Below, in pieces: positions 34,556 through 42,628 of a stretch of DNA of 59,508 nt. Source of the DNA: Mesorhizobium sp. (GTDB lineage Bacteria > Pseudomonadota > Alphaproteobacteria > Rhizobiales > Rhizobiaceae); assembly GCF_024509055.1 (NCBI RefSeq), contig NZ_JANINM010000083.1, positions 1-59,508 of the forward strand, written 5' to 3'. The translations under genes were made by a program, and so were the position numbers. Below the pieces are notes generated by a model, which saw only the letters and a program-made list of their open reading frames with translations, searched no databases and had not been told where the DNA came from. Numbering within the stretch: the first letter of the stretch is position 1; the number at the start of each line of letters is the position of its first letter.

Positions 34556-35083
34556 GCCGGTATCAGAACATAACATGAACACAAGTCGAGTCGATTCACA
34601 CTCGACGGCGGCTACCGCTTTGGTCGCGCAGGTCCGCCCGGTCGGCTTCGGCTCCAATCGGCACCGGCTGCGGCGCATTCCGGCGCCGCCGGCCGGCCTC
34701 TTCGATCAGGCCGCCAGGCAGATTCGAAGGATGTAGGCTGGCGCCGCGTCCTCCGCGGTGACGGCGCCACCCTCGATCGGGTCCGACCGCGAAGTTGGGG
34801 CGGCGGCCTGCTTCGGGACCGGCGACGACGCCATCCACGCGCGAGCTGATCCGGGCTCCGTGCTGGACCCGCCAGGCTCGGGCGCCGGCGGCCTCGGCCT
34901 TCCGGTCGGCGCCGGGCGTGCCATGGTCGTGGTGTCGGTCACCCCCGGTCCGGTGGCCGCCGCCGGCGGGGTCCGATCGCCTGCCGGCCCGTCCCGGCCG
35001 GGATGATCGCGTCTGGTCGTCTTCACGCTGGATCGGCGCCGCGGAGCTAAAGCATTGAATTATCGATAGAAAATTTAGCCTTC

Positions 35084-35117
35084 CCAACCTTCCGGCCAGA
35101 GGTTGGTTTTGCCTTTT
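35084..35117 (+). terminator. Rho-independent terminator-like hairpin
   Basis: CCAACCT pairs with AGGTTGG around a 9-base loop, followed by TTTTGCCTTTTT. Good terminator shape on the plus strand, though no obvious plus-strand gene ends here, so an unannotated small RNA upstream is possible. Confidence 0.45.
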
Positions 35118-35320
35118 TCCTGCACCATGATACCTTTTTGGCGCGTTTGAACCCATCTGAACCAGTCCGATCGCGGCTTTTCTCGTCTTTTTTCTCCACG
35201 GCGCCCCCCGATTTCTTCACGCCGACTCCCCGATTTTCGGGATTTTCCGGAAAACCCGTCCAAATGTGGCAACAACAAGGCACTCTTTCGCGGCGCCGGT
35301 GACCGGGCCTCCGACACGAC

Positions 35321-35349
35321 GACGCGCGCCGGCGGTGCCGGCGCGCGTC
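35321..35349. repeat. perfect 13-bp GC-rich inverted repeat
   Basis: GACGCGCGCCGGC, spacer GGT, and its exact reverse complement. It lies 73 bp past the stop of the leftward gene 35422-36582. There is no T-run on either side, so it may be an mRNA-protecting or attenuating hairpin or a recombination site rather than a classical terminator. Confidence 0.5.
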
Positions 35350-35421
35350 CATTTCGCAGGTCGATGCTGATTGGATCGAGGCGGTGGCGCTGCGGCCGAA
35401 GGCGTCCTCGACGGGTGGCCG

Positions 35422-36582
35422 TCACCGCGGCCTGGGACCGCCGTGCAGCACGCCGGCGCGGTGCAAGATGGCGAACATCTGAACCATCGGGAGGGTACAC
35501 CGGTGTTCGTTGACCAGGAGGTCGTGGAACTGTGCGGGCGTCTGGCCGCGCCGCCTAGTCGCGAACATGGTGGGTGCCTTCTCGGTCCAATAGGCTTCCT
35601 CGGCGCGCCGCTCCGGCGTCTTCTCCGTCATTTTGCGATCCCTCTCCCAGTTGGCCATAGTGGTGGTTGCGCAACTGAAGAGGTAGGCGGCCTCGGACCG
35701 GCGGATCAGGCCGGCGCGGCGCAGGTCGTAGATGCGGTCGAAATGAAGCTGCTTGAGCTCCATCCGGAGCTCCGTCTTCCTGAACTCCGGCCAGGCGACT
35801 TGCGAGAGGGCGATGCAGACCGGATCGGTCGACATCGCCGGGGAGGCCGCGGTCGCGGGGCGGTCCTGCGAGATGCGCAGCCTCTGGGTCGCGGCGGCGA
35901 GCGTCATGCCGGGAGCGCGGAGGAAGCGGCCCGCGGGACCCTCCAGGGCGTGGTTGTCCTTCAGCACCGCGCGCAGGCGGTCGTGATCGCGGGCGGCATC
36001 TTCGACGTGCTCTCGGTGGACTTCGAGATCGACGGCGCGGTCGCGCTGGCCGCACAGGGCGACCACGGCCGCCCGGTCGTCGTCTTCGCCGTCGAACGAT
36101 CGGTGGAAGAACTCCAGGCAACGGGTCGGGATTGTCGTTCCCGGTATCCCGCATCGTCGGCCCAACGCGGCGAAGGGCGCCTTGATGGAGCCATGATAGA
36201 GTTTGCGGCCCTCGTCGCTTACGAATAGCCACGGTCCCGCGTTCTTGGGCCGCAGTTCGATGTAGCGCTGCACGACCGCGATCGCGATCTCGAGAAGGAT
36301 CGCGGTCCTCGGTCCGGTCGGCGCCGACACCACCACGTTTCCGGCGTTCCAGTCCGCCAGCAGGATATCGCGCGCCCTCTTGGTGCCGATGCGCGCCGTC
36401 GCTGCCAGCACCACCAGCGCGGCGGCCATGGCGCCGACCCGCTTGCCCGCGCCGATCGCGGCCCAGGTTTCCGGCTGCAGAAGGAAGATGATGTCGCCGA
36501 CCGTGAGCCGCGGGTCCTTGCGCCTGCGCGCCGGGCGCGGCTCGGAGTGTGATCGGCGCGGGGGTTTGCGATGTTTGGGCAT
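35422..36582 (-). CDS. hypothetical protein, possibly degenerate tyrosine-recombinase-like
   Basis: 386 aa; ATG 36582 with AAGGAAGG upstream, directly abutting the stop of the 61-aa gene. Residues 25-165 (VGDIIFLLQPETWAAI...RTAILLEIAIAVVQRYIELRPKNAGPWLFVSDEGRKLYHGSI) read like the core of a phage-type integrase without a complete R-H-R-Y set. The C-terminal half (LRRAGLIRRSEAAYLFSCATTTMANWERDRKM) resembles a DNA-binding HTH followed by an Arg-rich tail. Last gene of the leftward recombinase operon. The integrase relation is tentative. Confidence 0.6.
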   Translation of the reverse strand: MPKHRKPPRRSHSEPRPARRRKDPRLTVGDIIFLLQPETWAAIGAGKRVGAMAAALVVLAATARIGTKRARDILLADWNAGNVVVSAPTGPRTAILLEIAIAVVQRYIELRPKNAGPWLFVSDEGRKLYHGSIKAPFAALGRRCGIPGTTIPTRCLEFFHRSFDGEDDDRAAVVALCGQRDRAVDLEVHREHVEDAARDHDRLRAVLKDNHALEGPAGRFLRAPGMTLAAATQRLRISQDRPATAASPAMSTDPVCIALSQVAWPEFRKTELRMELKQLHFDRIYDLRRAGLIRRSEAAYLFSCATTTMANWERDRKMTEKTPERRAEEAYWTEKAPTMFATRRRGQTPAQFHDLLVNEHRCTLPMVQMFAILHRAGVLHGGPRPR

Positions 36583-36768
36583 CTAGGGTCGTGACCTTCC
36601 TTGGGTTGTCGCGAGGGCGGCGAGAGCCGCCGTCACGATGGTGACCTCCTCGCCGATCCGGACCGTGGTCGAGGTTTCCGGCCGCGAGATCCGGCTGCTG
36701 TCCTGCGTCACCAGGCGCGGACCGGGCGCATGCGGCCCGGAGCGAGGCGGGAGCAGGGACTTGGACAT
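36583..36768 (-). CDS. small protein, 61 aa, in recombinase operon
   Basis: It fits exactly between the recombinase (stop 36785) and the 386-aa gene (start 36582, immediately after this stop codon). N-terminus MSKSLLPPRSGPHAPG is basic and Pro-rich; the C-terminus TVRIGEEVTIVTAALAAL is a short helix. No family recognised. The tiling with both neighbours is the main argument that it is real. Confidence 0.45.
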   Translation of the reverse strand: MSKSLLPPRSGPHAPGPRLVTQDSSRISRPETSTTVRIGEEVTIVTAALAALATTQGRSRP

Positions 36769-36784
36769 GGCGGGTTCGGCTACT

Positions 36785-38470
36785 TCAGAGCGTCGCCGCG
36801 AGTTCGGCCATCGCGGCCGAGATCGTGCCGACGATCTCCGCCACGGCGGGTGCGTCGAGCCGGCTGTGCGGGTCGAGCAGTTGGGGGAGGGTGATCGTCG
36901 CCGGATCCGGCGGTGCCGGCCGGATTCCGAAGGTCGACTCGGCGTTCTTGAGATTGCGATAAGCCTCGTCCAGCACCCTCTCGGTGGTGCCGAAGAAGAA
37001 GGATATCTGGGCGAGCGCGAACCCGGCTTCGTGGTAGATCGTGACGCCGCCGTGCTTCAGCTTGTGGCCGGTCGCCTCGATGCCCACTGCGGCGAAGACC
37101 TCGGTGATCAGGTCCTGCACCCTGCTGAGCGGCACCGGGTTGCCCGAGCCGTCGTGGACGACGAAGAAGCCCGCCTCATCGACGTCCTCGGAATTGCGCT
37201 TGCCCCTGCGACGGTGCGGGGGACGCTGCGTCCAGTTGTTGGCGACACGCATCCGCTCGTCGTCGGCGAACCAGCTTGCGAACAGATCGCGCAGGACGGG
37301 GAGCAGCTGCGACGCTTCGCGCGGTTTTCTGGCGTGCCGTTTGCTTTTGCGGCCGTTGCGGTAGATCCAGCCATGGTCGAGGGAGATCCATCCACGGAAG
37401 TTGAGCGGCGCCCAGCCCAGCTTGAGGATCTGCTTGAATCGGGTGCCCGTCAGAAAGTACACGATCAGAAAGCGGATCAGCGGGATGTACCGTTCGTATT
37501 CCTCGAACGGCCGCCGCGCGAGCACCTCGCGCCACTCTCCGTCGACGAACACTCTCTCGGTGACGAACTGGGTGCCGTCCCAGATGTAGCCCAGGCAGAA
37601 CATGATGGCGCGCCGCACCTCCTCCCAGGTGAGGCAGATCTTGTCGGCGGTCTTGGCCACGGGCCTGTCGTATTCGATGCGCACGGCCGGGCGGAATTCC
37701 CTCACGAACCATGCCAGCGCGACGTTGAAGATCGACAGGTGACCGAGGATGGTCAGGTCCTGGTAGAGCGCGATGGTCCGGCCTTGGGCGTCCTTGCCGC
37801 CGCGCTTCTTGGCCGTCAGCCTCATGTCGTCCATGTAGTCCTGGCCGATGTTCTTGGTCATCTGCCCGACCGTGGTGTCCTCGAGCCACTCGATCAGATG
37901 CGTGGCGCAGTTGTTCGCATTGGCGAAGCTGGCCCACGGACTCTTCTCGCCTTCGAGACGGGCCTCGTATTCGCGCAGTTCCTTGGCTTCGGGGCTCACG
38001 TTCGAAGGGTCGAGGCGCTCGACGTACATCGTGAGAATGGTCGAGAGGCGGATGTCGCCGGGGGCCTTGAGCACCTGCTGCCGGAAGTGACGTTCCTCGG
38101 CGTACTTCGTCAGCGCCTTGGCCGCCGCGGGCGGGCACTTCTCCCGATCCTCGAGATCCTCGGTCGTGAGATCGCCAGCATCCAGTTCGGTGCTTTGCTC
38201 GACGCGACGGACGGCGAGATTCTGGCGGACCACGATCACGCGCCTGAGGCTGCCGCCCTCGAGAATGTCCTCGCGCACGGCCAAGTAGGGCACCGGCTCG
38301 TCGATCAGGTCCAGTTGCTTGAGCTTTTCGAGCACCTCGATCGCCGCTCTGCCCTCCTCCTCGCCGACCGCGAAGATGGCGCGCGCCAACTCGATCTTGC
38401 CGGCCTCGATCTCGCGGTGACCCACCAGCGGGAGATGGGCGTCCTTCGGGACTGCGCGCGGTCGGGTCAC
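36785..38470 (-). CDS. large tyrosine-recombinase-like protein, 561 aa
   Basis: GTG start at 38470 overlapping the upstream stop (GTGA). The C-terminal domain has recombinase landmarks: Arg in YFLTGTRFKQIL (about 344), basic beta-hairpin NGRKSKRHARK, then HKLKHGGVTIYHEAG (about 472) in the H-x-x-R place but with Lys, and a Tyr in AYRNL (about 505). The N-terminal 200 residues are unusual for a phage integrase. It looks like a transposon-type recombinase that works with its operon partners. The replaced Arg (Lys/His-Gly-Gly) may alter activity. Confidence 0.7.
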   Translation of the reverse strand: MTRPRAVPKDAHLPLVGHREIEAGKIELARAIFAVGEEEGRAAIEVLEKLKQLDLIDEPVPYLAVREDILEGGSLRRVIVVRQNLAVRRVEQSTELDAGDLTTEDLEDREKCPPAAAKALTKYAEERHFRQQVLKAPGDIRLSTILTMYVERLDPSNVSPEAKELREYEARLEGEKSPWASFANANNCATHLIEWLEDTTVGQMTKNIGQDYMDDMRLTAKKRGGKDAQGRTIALYQDLTILGHLSIFNVALAWFVREFRPAVRIEYDRPVAKTADKICLTWEEVRRAIMFCLGYIWDGTQFVTERVFVDGEWREVLARRPFEEYERYIPLIRFLIVYFLTGTRFKQILKLGWAPLNFRGWISLDHGWIYRNGRKSKRHARKPREASQLLPVLRDLFASWFADDERMRVANNWTQRPPHRRRGKRNSEDVDEAGFFVVHDGSGNPVPLSRVQDLITEVFAAVGIEATGHKLKHGGVTIYHEAGFALAQISFFFGTTERVLDEAYRNLKNAESTFGIRPAPPDPATITLPQLLDPHSRLDAPAVAEIVGTISAAMAELAATL

Positions 38471-39153
38471 GGCTTCACCTTCGGATCGGAGTTGGTCGGG
38501 GATTCGTCCGGATCCGACGGCGCCGGATCGGTCTTCGTCCGGAAGATTCCGGCGAAGCTTGCGAGCGATTCCGCCGACAGCAGCGTGCCGCCCACTGTGG
38601 GCAACTGGACGAAGTCCCAGTTGCCTGCCAGTCCGCCCAGCGGGGCCGGCAGCCTCATGTCCGAGAAGATCCGCTTCCGGCCGCCGGCGTAGTCGATCGT
38701 CGCGAAAAGCGCGGTGCCGCCTTCGCTCCACATGATCTGGACGGGGGTACGCGTCGTGGCGAGGACGCCGCTCTCGGAGGCGCCCAGCCGGCGCAGCAAC
38801 TCCGCCAGTTCCATCCCCAAGGAGTCGAGCGGAGAGGCTTGACCGCGACCACGACCGACGTCGAGCTGATGCGGCAAGGAGCAGAGCCTGGTGGTGACCC
38901 TCACGACGGACGCCGGCCGCTGCTGCCTCCCGGCATGTGCGACGAGGATCATCGCGGCATCGGCCCAGACGGCCGACGCCGGCGGCATCCCCGACTTGGC
39001 CTGCGGGATGCATCCGGCTTCGAGCATCGGCTTCATGAAGTTTTCGATTTCAGCGCGAGCGCGTCCGAGCGCGTTGGAGACGCTCGAGCGGAAGACGCTC
39101 GAGCGGTAGAGCGCCGCTTGCCGTTCGATTGCCTTTTCGGTGTAGCCTTTCAC
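38467..39153 (-). CDS. recombinase-operon accessory protein, 228 aa
   Basis: Start ATG 39153 overlaps the previous stop by 4 bp and its stop overlaps the recombinase GTG by 4 bp. Residues 9-75 (AIERQAALYRSSVFRSSVSNALG...IPQAKSGMPPASAVWADAAMILVAHAG) and 110-205 (DSLGMELAELLRRLGA...ALFATIDYAGG...FVQLPTVGG) each match one half of the two shorter genes just upstream (39534-39755 and 39150-39533), so this is a tandem paralogue kept as one frame. Function unknown; likely a partner of the recombinase. Confidence 0.7.
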   Translation of the reverse strand: MKGYTEKAIERQAALYRSSVFRSSVSNALGRARAEIENFMKPMLEAGCIPQAKSGMPPASAVWADAAMILVAHAGRQQRPASVVRVTTRLCSLPHQLDVGRGRGQASPLDSLGMELAELLRRLGASESGVLATTRTPVQIMWSEGGTALFATIDYAGGRKRIFSDMRLPAPLGGLAGNWDFVQLPTVGGTLLSAESLASFAGIFRTKTDPAPSDPDESPTNSDPKVKP

Positions 39154-39533
39154 AGCGTGCTCCCTTCGTTCAGGACGTCGCCCAGGCCGACGAGTGAGGA
39201 CGGCGGGAACGACACGCGTTTCGCCGCCGGCCAGCAGCCGCCGGCGACCGCTTCATCGACGCCGGGGGAGACGTCGCGGTAGCGCAGGCTCGGAGCCCCG
39301 GTGTCGCCGAAGTCGATCTTTCCGTAGAGCGCGACGGCGCCGTCGCTGCACGACACCGAGACGGTGGGCAAGCCCAGGGCCCCGGCACGGGGCAGATGGT
39401 GGCGCAGCAGGCTGGCGATCTCGCTGCCGAAGGAGTGAGTGACGGCCGGAGCGTCCGCGCTGGAGTCCGGCGGAATCCTTCGCGTCATGCCGACGATGCG
39501 CTCCGCGAAGGCGGCGGTTGCCGTGGGCAGCAA
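39150..39533 (-). CDS. paralogue of 38467-39153, C-terminal half (after in-frame stop)
   Basis: 127 aa continuing in the same frame as 39534-39755 directly after its TAA. The first codon is TTG; a better internal ATG lies at 39488. The segment HSFGSEIASLLRHHLPRAG...VSCSDGAVALYGKIDFGD matches residues 112-170 of the 228-aa paralogue. If the TAA is read through, one protein of about 201 residues results; otherwise this half needs its own initiation. It overlaps the next gene by ATGA. Confidence 0.55.
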   Translation of the reverse strand: MLPTATAAFAERIVGMTRRIPPDSSADAPAVTHSFGSEIASLLRHHLPRAGALGLPTVSVSCSDGAVALYGKIDFGDTGAPSLRYRDVSPGVDEAVAGGCWPAAKRVSFPPSSLVGLGDVLNEGSTL

Positions 39534-39755
39534 TTACTGTCCCGCGACGGCGGCGAGCAGGCGCGCGGCGTCGGCCCAGATGGCGATGTCCGCCGGTATG
39601 CCCTGGCCGACCATCGGGATGCGGCCGGCTGCGAGCAGGCGGTGGATGGCGACGTCGACGTCGCTCTGTTCGCAGGCGAGCGCGAAGGAAACGCGCCGCC
39701 TGAAATCGGGCGCTCGGTAGAGAGCCGACTGTTCTGAGTTCATGTCCTTGTTCAT
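39534..39755 (-). CDS. paralogue of 38467-39153, N-terminal half (before in-frame stop)
   Basis: 73 aa: MNKDMNSEQSALYRAPDFRRRVSFALA...RLLAAGRIPMVGQGIPADIAIWADAARLLAAVAG, alignable with residues 12-75 of the 228-aa paralogue, then TAA. The same frame continues at once with the C-terminal half. It starts in a 4-bp overlap with the gene upstream. Either a nonsense mutation or a two-polypeptide arrangement. Confidence 0.6.
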   Translation of the reverse strand: MNKDMNSEQSALYRAPDFRRRVSFALACEQSDVDVAIHRLLAAGRIPMVGQGIPADIAIWADAARLLAAVAGQ

Positions 39756-40117
39756 CGGGAGTCGCGCTCCATGGTGCGCAAGATGCGCTCGACCCGGTCG
39801 ACGCCGAGCGCGGCGATCAGGGCCTTCGTTTCGGGATGGGTCAGCCAGCGTGCAGAGCCATGCTTGATCGGATGACGGAAGCCGTGCGGCCGGGTGCGGC
39901 GGGGCAGGCGAGGAAGCTCGAACGCGAGAGGCGGGGCATTTGCGACCACGGCGGCATGCAGGCGCAGGACCTGCTGCACCAGAGTACGGCCGTCGCCGTG
40001 GACGCCGTCGTCCTGACCGGGATCCCGTTCCGGCGCCGCGGAGCCGGCGACGGTGTCGGGCTTCGCGGGGCGCGGTCTCTGGGAGGCGTTTGACGTTTGC
40101 GGCTTATGCTGATTCAC
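39752..40117 (-). CDS. hypothetical protein, 121 aa, first gene of recombinase operon
   Basis: GTG start at 40117 with AAGG upstream; a TTG at 40147 is possible. Basic and Pro-rich N-terminus (NQHKPQTSNASQRPRPAKPD) then a small domain LVQQVLRLHAAVVANAPPLAFELPRLPRRTRPHGFRHPIKH and a helical end. DNA-binding is plausible from the charge, but no family is recognised. Its promoter is the AT-rich region shared with the rightward gene at 40209. Confidence 0.58.
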   Translation of the reverse strand: MNQHKPQTSNASQRPRPAKPDTVAGSAAPERDPGQDDGVHGDGRTLVQQVLRLHAAVVANAPPLAFELPRLPRRTRPHGFRHPIKHGSARWLTHPETKALIAALGVDRVERILRTMERDSR

Positions 40118-40140
40118 TGAGTGACCTTCTGATTTAGGCG

Positions 40141-40155
40141 GATGCAATATGCATC
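40141..40155. promoter_or_regulatory. palindrome in AT-rich divergent promoter region
   Basis: GATGCA-ATA-TGCATC, a perfect inverted repeat, in the 90-bp AT-rich stretch between the leftward recombinase operon and the rightward gene at 40209. Suitable as an operator that switches both transcripts. Confidence 0.4.
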
Positions 40156-40208
40156 TGCTAAATTAGAATGATAGATTATTGATGTGCTAAGAGTCAACTG
40201 GAGGGGCT

Positions 40209-41168
40209 GTGCCCGCGCCAACACCGTTAACGCCCGGTAAAAATTTCGAAGAGTTCCGGGATGAGCTCACTGCCGCTCGGGACGGCGGTCAGCCGTGGTT
40301 CGTGCTCGGAGAGCTCTATTCCCAGGCGCTCGCGACGGCCGCCGATGCCGACCTTCCCGCCCTCCGGACCGCGGCCAGCGAGGCGAGCCGCCTGTCGGGC
40401 GGGGTCCTGCGCCGCTACGTCGTGCTGCTGAACCGGCTCCGCGCGATCGCCGCTTCCGAAGGTCTCACCCGCGATGCGCTGCTCTCCCGGGTGTTCAATG
40501 CGGCGGAGGTCGCGGCGAGGATCTACGATCTCGATCCGGAAAAGGGGATGACCGCCCTGATGGATCTGAAGGCGGGCGCGGTGACCTTGGAAGCGCTGCG
40601 CGGCCGCTTGGCAAAAATCCCGGTGGCGGCCGAACCGGAGAAGGAGCCGGAGCCGAAGCGCAAGGCTCCCTCGCCGCAAAGCGTGGCCCGGGGTTTCGCC
40701 GTCGTGCGCAGCCGCGAGCTCAAGGCCGGCTTCATGCTGCAGGCTCTGGAGGCGCGCGCGGCCGAGCTCTGGGCGCCCGACGTCGCGCTGCGTCGTCGTC
40801 CGGGCACGCGCTTCTACACGTCGCACCAAGGATTCGAAATTGTCGCGGCGGGCACCCCGGTCCGGCGGCTGGGCGGTGTCGAACTGTTCATTCTGGATGG
40901 GCAGGAGGAAAGCGAGCTTCGGTACTTCGAAGGGGTTTTTCCGTCCTATCTGGTGCTGGCGACGTTCTACCCGCGCTTCGACCTCGCGTTCTCTCCCTCG
41001 ACGCCAGACGCTTCGGTGGCGCGCGCCGTCGATCTGCTCGGCCGCTTCGGCGCGCCGTCGATAGGCGTCCTGAGGGTGACCTCGGACGGCGGGGTAGACG
41101 TGTTGGTCGAACCGAAGGGGCCCCCCGTCCCCGACCGGACCGCCAGATACGACGTGCTTACCCAGTGA
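40209..41168 (+). CDS. hypothetical protein, 319 aa
   Basis: GTG start 40209 with GGAGG upstream. The N-terminal 145 residues are helical with a DPEKGMTALMDLKAG segment, then a Lys/Pro-rich linker (PEKEPEPKRKAPSPQS) and a C-terminal mixed domain (GTRFYTSHQGFEIV...VELFILDGQEES...FYPRFDLAFSPST). The two-domain layout with a linker suggests a DNA-binding part plus an enzymatic or binding part. No family recognised. It stands alone between the divergent recombinase operon and a convergent exonuclease gene. Confidence 0.65.
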   Translation: MPAPTPLTPGKNFEEFRDELTAARDGGQPWFVLGELYSQALATAADADLPALRTAASEASRLSGGVLRRYVVLLNRLRAIAASEGLTRDALLSRVFNAAEVAARIYDLDPEKGMTALMDLKAGAVTLEALRGRLAKIPVAAEPEKEPEPKRKAPSPQSVARGFAVVRSRELKAGFMLQALEARAAELWAPDVALRRRPGTRFYTSHQGFEIVAAGTPVRRLGGVELFILDGQEESELRYFEGVFPSYLVLATFYPRFDLAFSPSTPDASVARAVDLLGRFGAPSIGVLRVTSDGGVDVLVEPKGPPVPDRTARYDVLTQ

Positions 41169-41222
41169 TCGACGTCTTCCCGCCGACGTCCGTCGCCGAA
41201 GGACGGACGGCCGCGCGAATTT

Positions 41223-42134
41223 CTAGATCCGATCGGAAAAGCGCTCGAAGGCGGTGATGCGCCGCATGGGCAGCTCGATCTCGCGCCGAAAAATCTCTTG
41301 CCGGAGAAAGGCCAGCTCCGGCTCCACGGCTTCCTGATCGCGGTCGACGTACCACGACTTCGGGCTCGCGCCGCCGTCCCCGTTCCAGCGATATCCGCGC
41401 GCCTTGAGCTGGTCTTTGACCGCGAACGGAGAGTTTTCGGCCCAGATCCGCCATGTCGGCCGCCGGGCTGCCTGCAGGAGATGGCTCAACCCGGTCCGCC
41501 CCGTCTTCGGCAGCGGTGCGGCGAGCAGTTCGATCGCCGCGAGGCAGTCGGAAGCGGCGCGATGCCGGTCGTAGAAGAACCCGGCGCCCATGGCGAGATA
41601 GCCCAGCTTCGTGCCTTCGAATCCTTCGCTGGCCCAGTCGACCTGGCTCATCGAGCAGGCCCAGGCCTTGCCCGCGAATGCTTCGCTGAAACGTTCCAGA
41701 AAGCGCCGGTCGAACGAGGCGTTGTGGGCCACGACCAGATCGGCCGGCTCGGCGAAGGCCGCGACCTCGGACGGTTCGACGTGCTTGCCTGCCACGTTTT
41801 CTTCGCTGATTCCGGTGAGGGCGGTGATCTCGACGGGTATCGCGCAAGCGGGCTGACGGAGCCGATCGAACGCGTCGCCGATCCGGAAGATGCGGCCGTC
41901 GATGCCGTACGTGAAGGGCACCATCGCCAACTCGATGATCTCGTCGCGGTCCGGATCGAGGCCGGTGGTCTCGACGTCGACCAAGAGTCCGTTTCGCTTC
42001 GGCGATCCGTCGTCCGTCAGCAGGATCGAGCGCGGAACGAGGCGCCGCAGAACGCGGTATTGCCCGGTCGCGCAGAGCGCTTCCGCCATGGCTTCGTGGT
42101 CCGGCAAGTTGTCCGCGGCGACCTGGGCCGTCAT
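41223..42134 (-). CDS. 3'-5' exonuclease, DEDDh (DnaQ-like)
   Basis: 303 aa. Exonuclease motifs in order: LLVDVETTGLDPDRDEIIELA (ExoI, D-x-E), VVAHNASFDRRFLERF (ExoII) and HRAASDCLAAIELL (ExoIII, H-x4-D). The last 100 residues (PTWRIWAENSPFAVKDQLKARGYRWNGD...KSWYVD) resemble the DUF3799-like/RNase T-linked tail seen in rhizobial exonucleases. It degrades single-stranded DNA or RNA from 3' ends. Its ATG overlaps the acpS stop (ATGA). Confidence 0.9.
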   Translation of the reverse strand: MTAQVAADNLPDHEAMAEALCATGQYRVLRRLVPRSILLTDDGSPKRNGLLVDVETTGLDPDRDEIIELAMVPFTYGIDGRIFRIGDAFDRLRQPACAIPVEITALTGISEENVAGKHVEPSEVAAFAEPADLVVAHNASFDRRFLERFSEAFAGKAWACSMSQVDWASEGFEGTKLGYLAMGAGFFYDRHRAASDCLAAIELLAAPLPKTGRTGLSHLLQAARRPTWRIWAENSPFAVKDQLKARGYRWNGDGGASPKSWYVDRDQEAVEPELAFLRQEIFRREIELPMRRITAFERFSDRI

Positions 42135-42613
42135 CTGCTTTGTCCCTTCTTGAGTGCGCGGCGACCCTTGCCACGTCCGGACGGATTTGTCACTTTTGGT
42201 GCCAAATCATGCTTAACCGGCCAAGTCGCCTCGATGACCACGATGGCGACGCACATGCCGCCGGCCGTCGCGAGCGAGACATGCGCGCCGACTTCCGTGC
42301 CTTTGGGTGCGAGCCGAAAAGCCCGCCGCAGCGCGCCGCCGGACAGGGCGATCTTGGGCGCACCCGGCCCGTCCCGCGTGATTTCGATGTCGTGCCAGCC
42401 GACGCGCCCGGTGATGCCGGTGCCGAGCGCCTTCGCGCACGCCTCCTTGGCGGCGAAGCGGCGCGCGAAGAAGCCGGCGGCATCCCGGCGATTTTTCCCG
42501 GCGGCGATCTCGTTTGCGGTGAACAGCCGCTCCAAATACCTGATGCCGCGTCGCTTTATCGCGTCTGCGGTGCGTTCGAGTTCGTGGATGTCCGTCCCAA
42601 CGCCGATGATCAG
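42131..42613 (-). CDS. acpS: holo-ACP synthase, additional copy (CTG start)
   Basis: Open to an ATG at 42535, but the conserved N-terminus continues upstream: LIIGVGTDIHELERT with the magnesium-binding Asp, reached from CTG 42613, which has AGGAGAG six bases before it. No ATG, GTG or TTG fits. The second motif is RFAAKEACAKALG. AcpS transfers 4'-phosphopantetheine from CoA to acyl carrier protein. The 160-residue product has a basic extension of about 28 residues (NPSGRGKGRRALKKG) beyond the usual family length. It overlaps the exonuclease gene. A chromosomal acpS presumably exists elsewhere. Confidence 0.85.
   Translation of the reverse strand: MIIGVGTDIHELERTADAIKRRGIRYLERLFTANEIAAGKNRRDAAGFFARRFAAKEACAKALGTGITGRVGWHDIEITRDGPGAPKIALSGGALRRAFRLAPKGTEVGAHVSLATAGGMCVAIVVIEATWPVKHDLAPKVTNPSGRGKGRRALKKGQSR
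42185..42207. promoter_or_regulatory. palindromic operator, copy 2 (same as 10598-10620)
   Basis: The arms ATTTGTCAC and GTGCCAAAT flank TTTTG, inside the 3' end of acpS and about 50 bp upstream of the exonuclease start. It matches the site next to the small XRE gene at 19 of 23 positions. It may serve an internal promoter for the exonuclease. Confidence 0.45.
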
Positions 42614-42628
42614 AGCTCTCTCCTAAAT

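Larger units (their letters stand above)
34556..35421. other. about 0.87 kb without a convincing gene
   Basis: Several Pro/Ala/Gly-rich frames exist (for instance 34706-35026 on the minus strand) but none has a ribosome site, a family feature or protein-like composition. The stretch holds two structured elements: a plus-strand terminator-like stem with T-run at 35084-35117 and a perfect 13-bp GC-rich hairpin at 35321-35349. It separates the zinc-finger operon from the recombinase operon and may be the junction of two acquired pieces. Confidence 0.45.

Noticed and set aside
34706..35026. 106-codon Pro/Ala-rich minus-strand frame in the gap
   Set aside because: No ribosome site, low-complexity composition, competing frames equally long.
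35422..38470. Reading the operon as a RIT (recombinase in trio) element
   Set aside because: Only one protein has most of the tyrosine-recombinase landmarks; the others do not show three complete recombinases, and no element ends were found.
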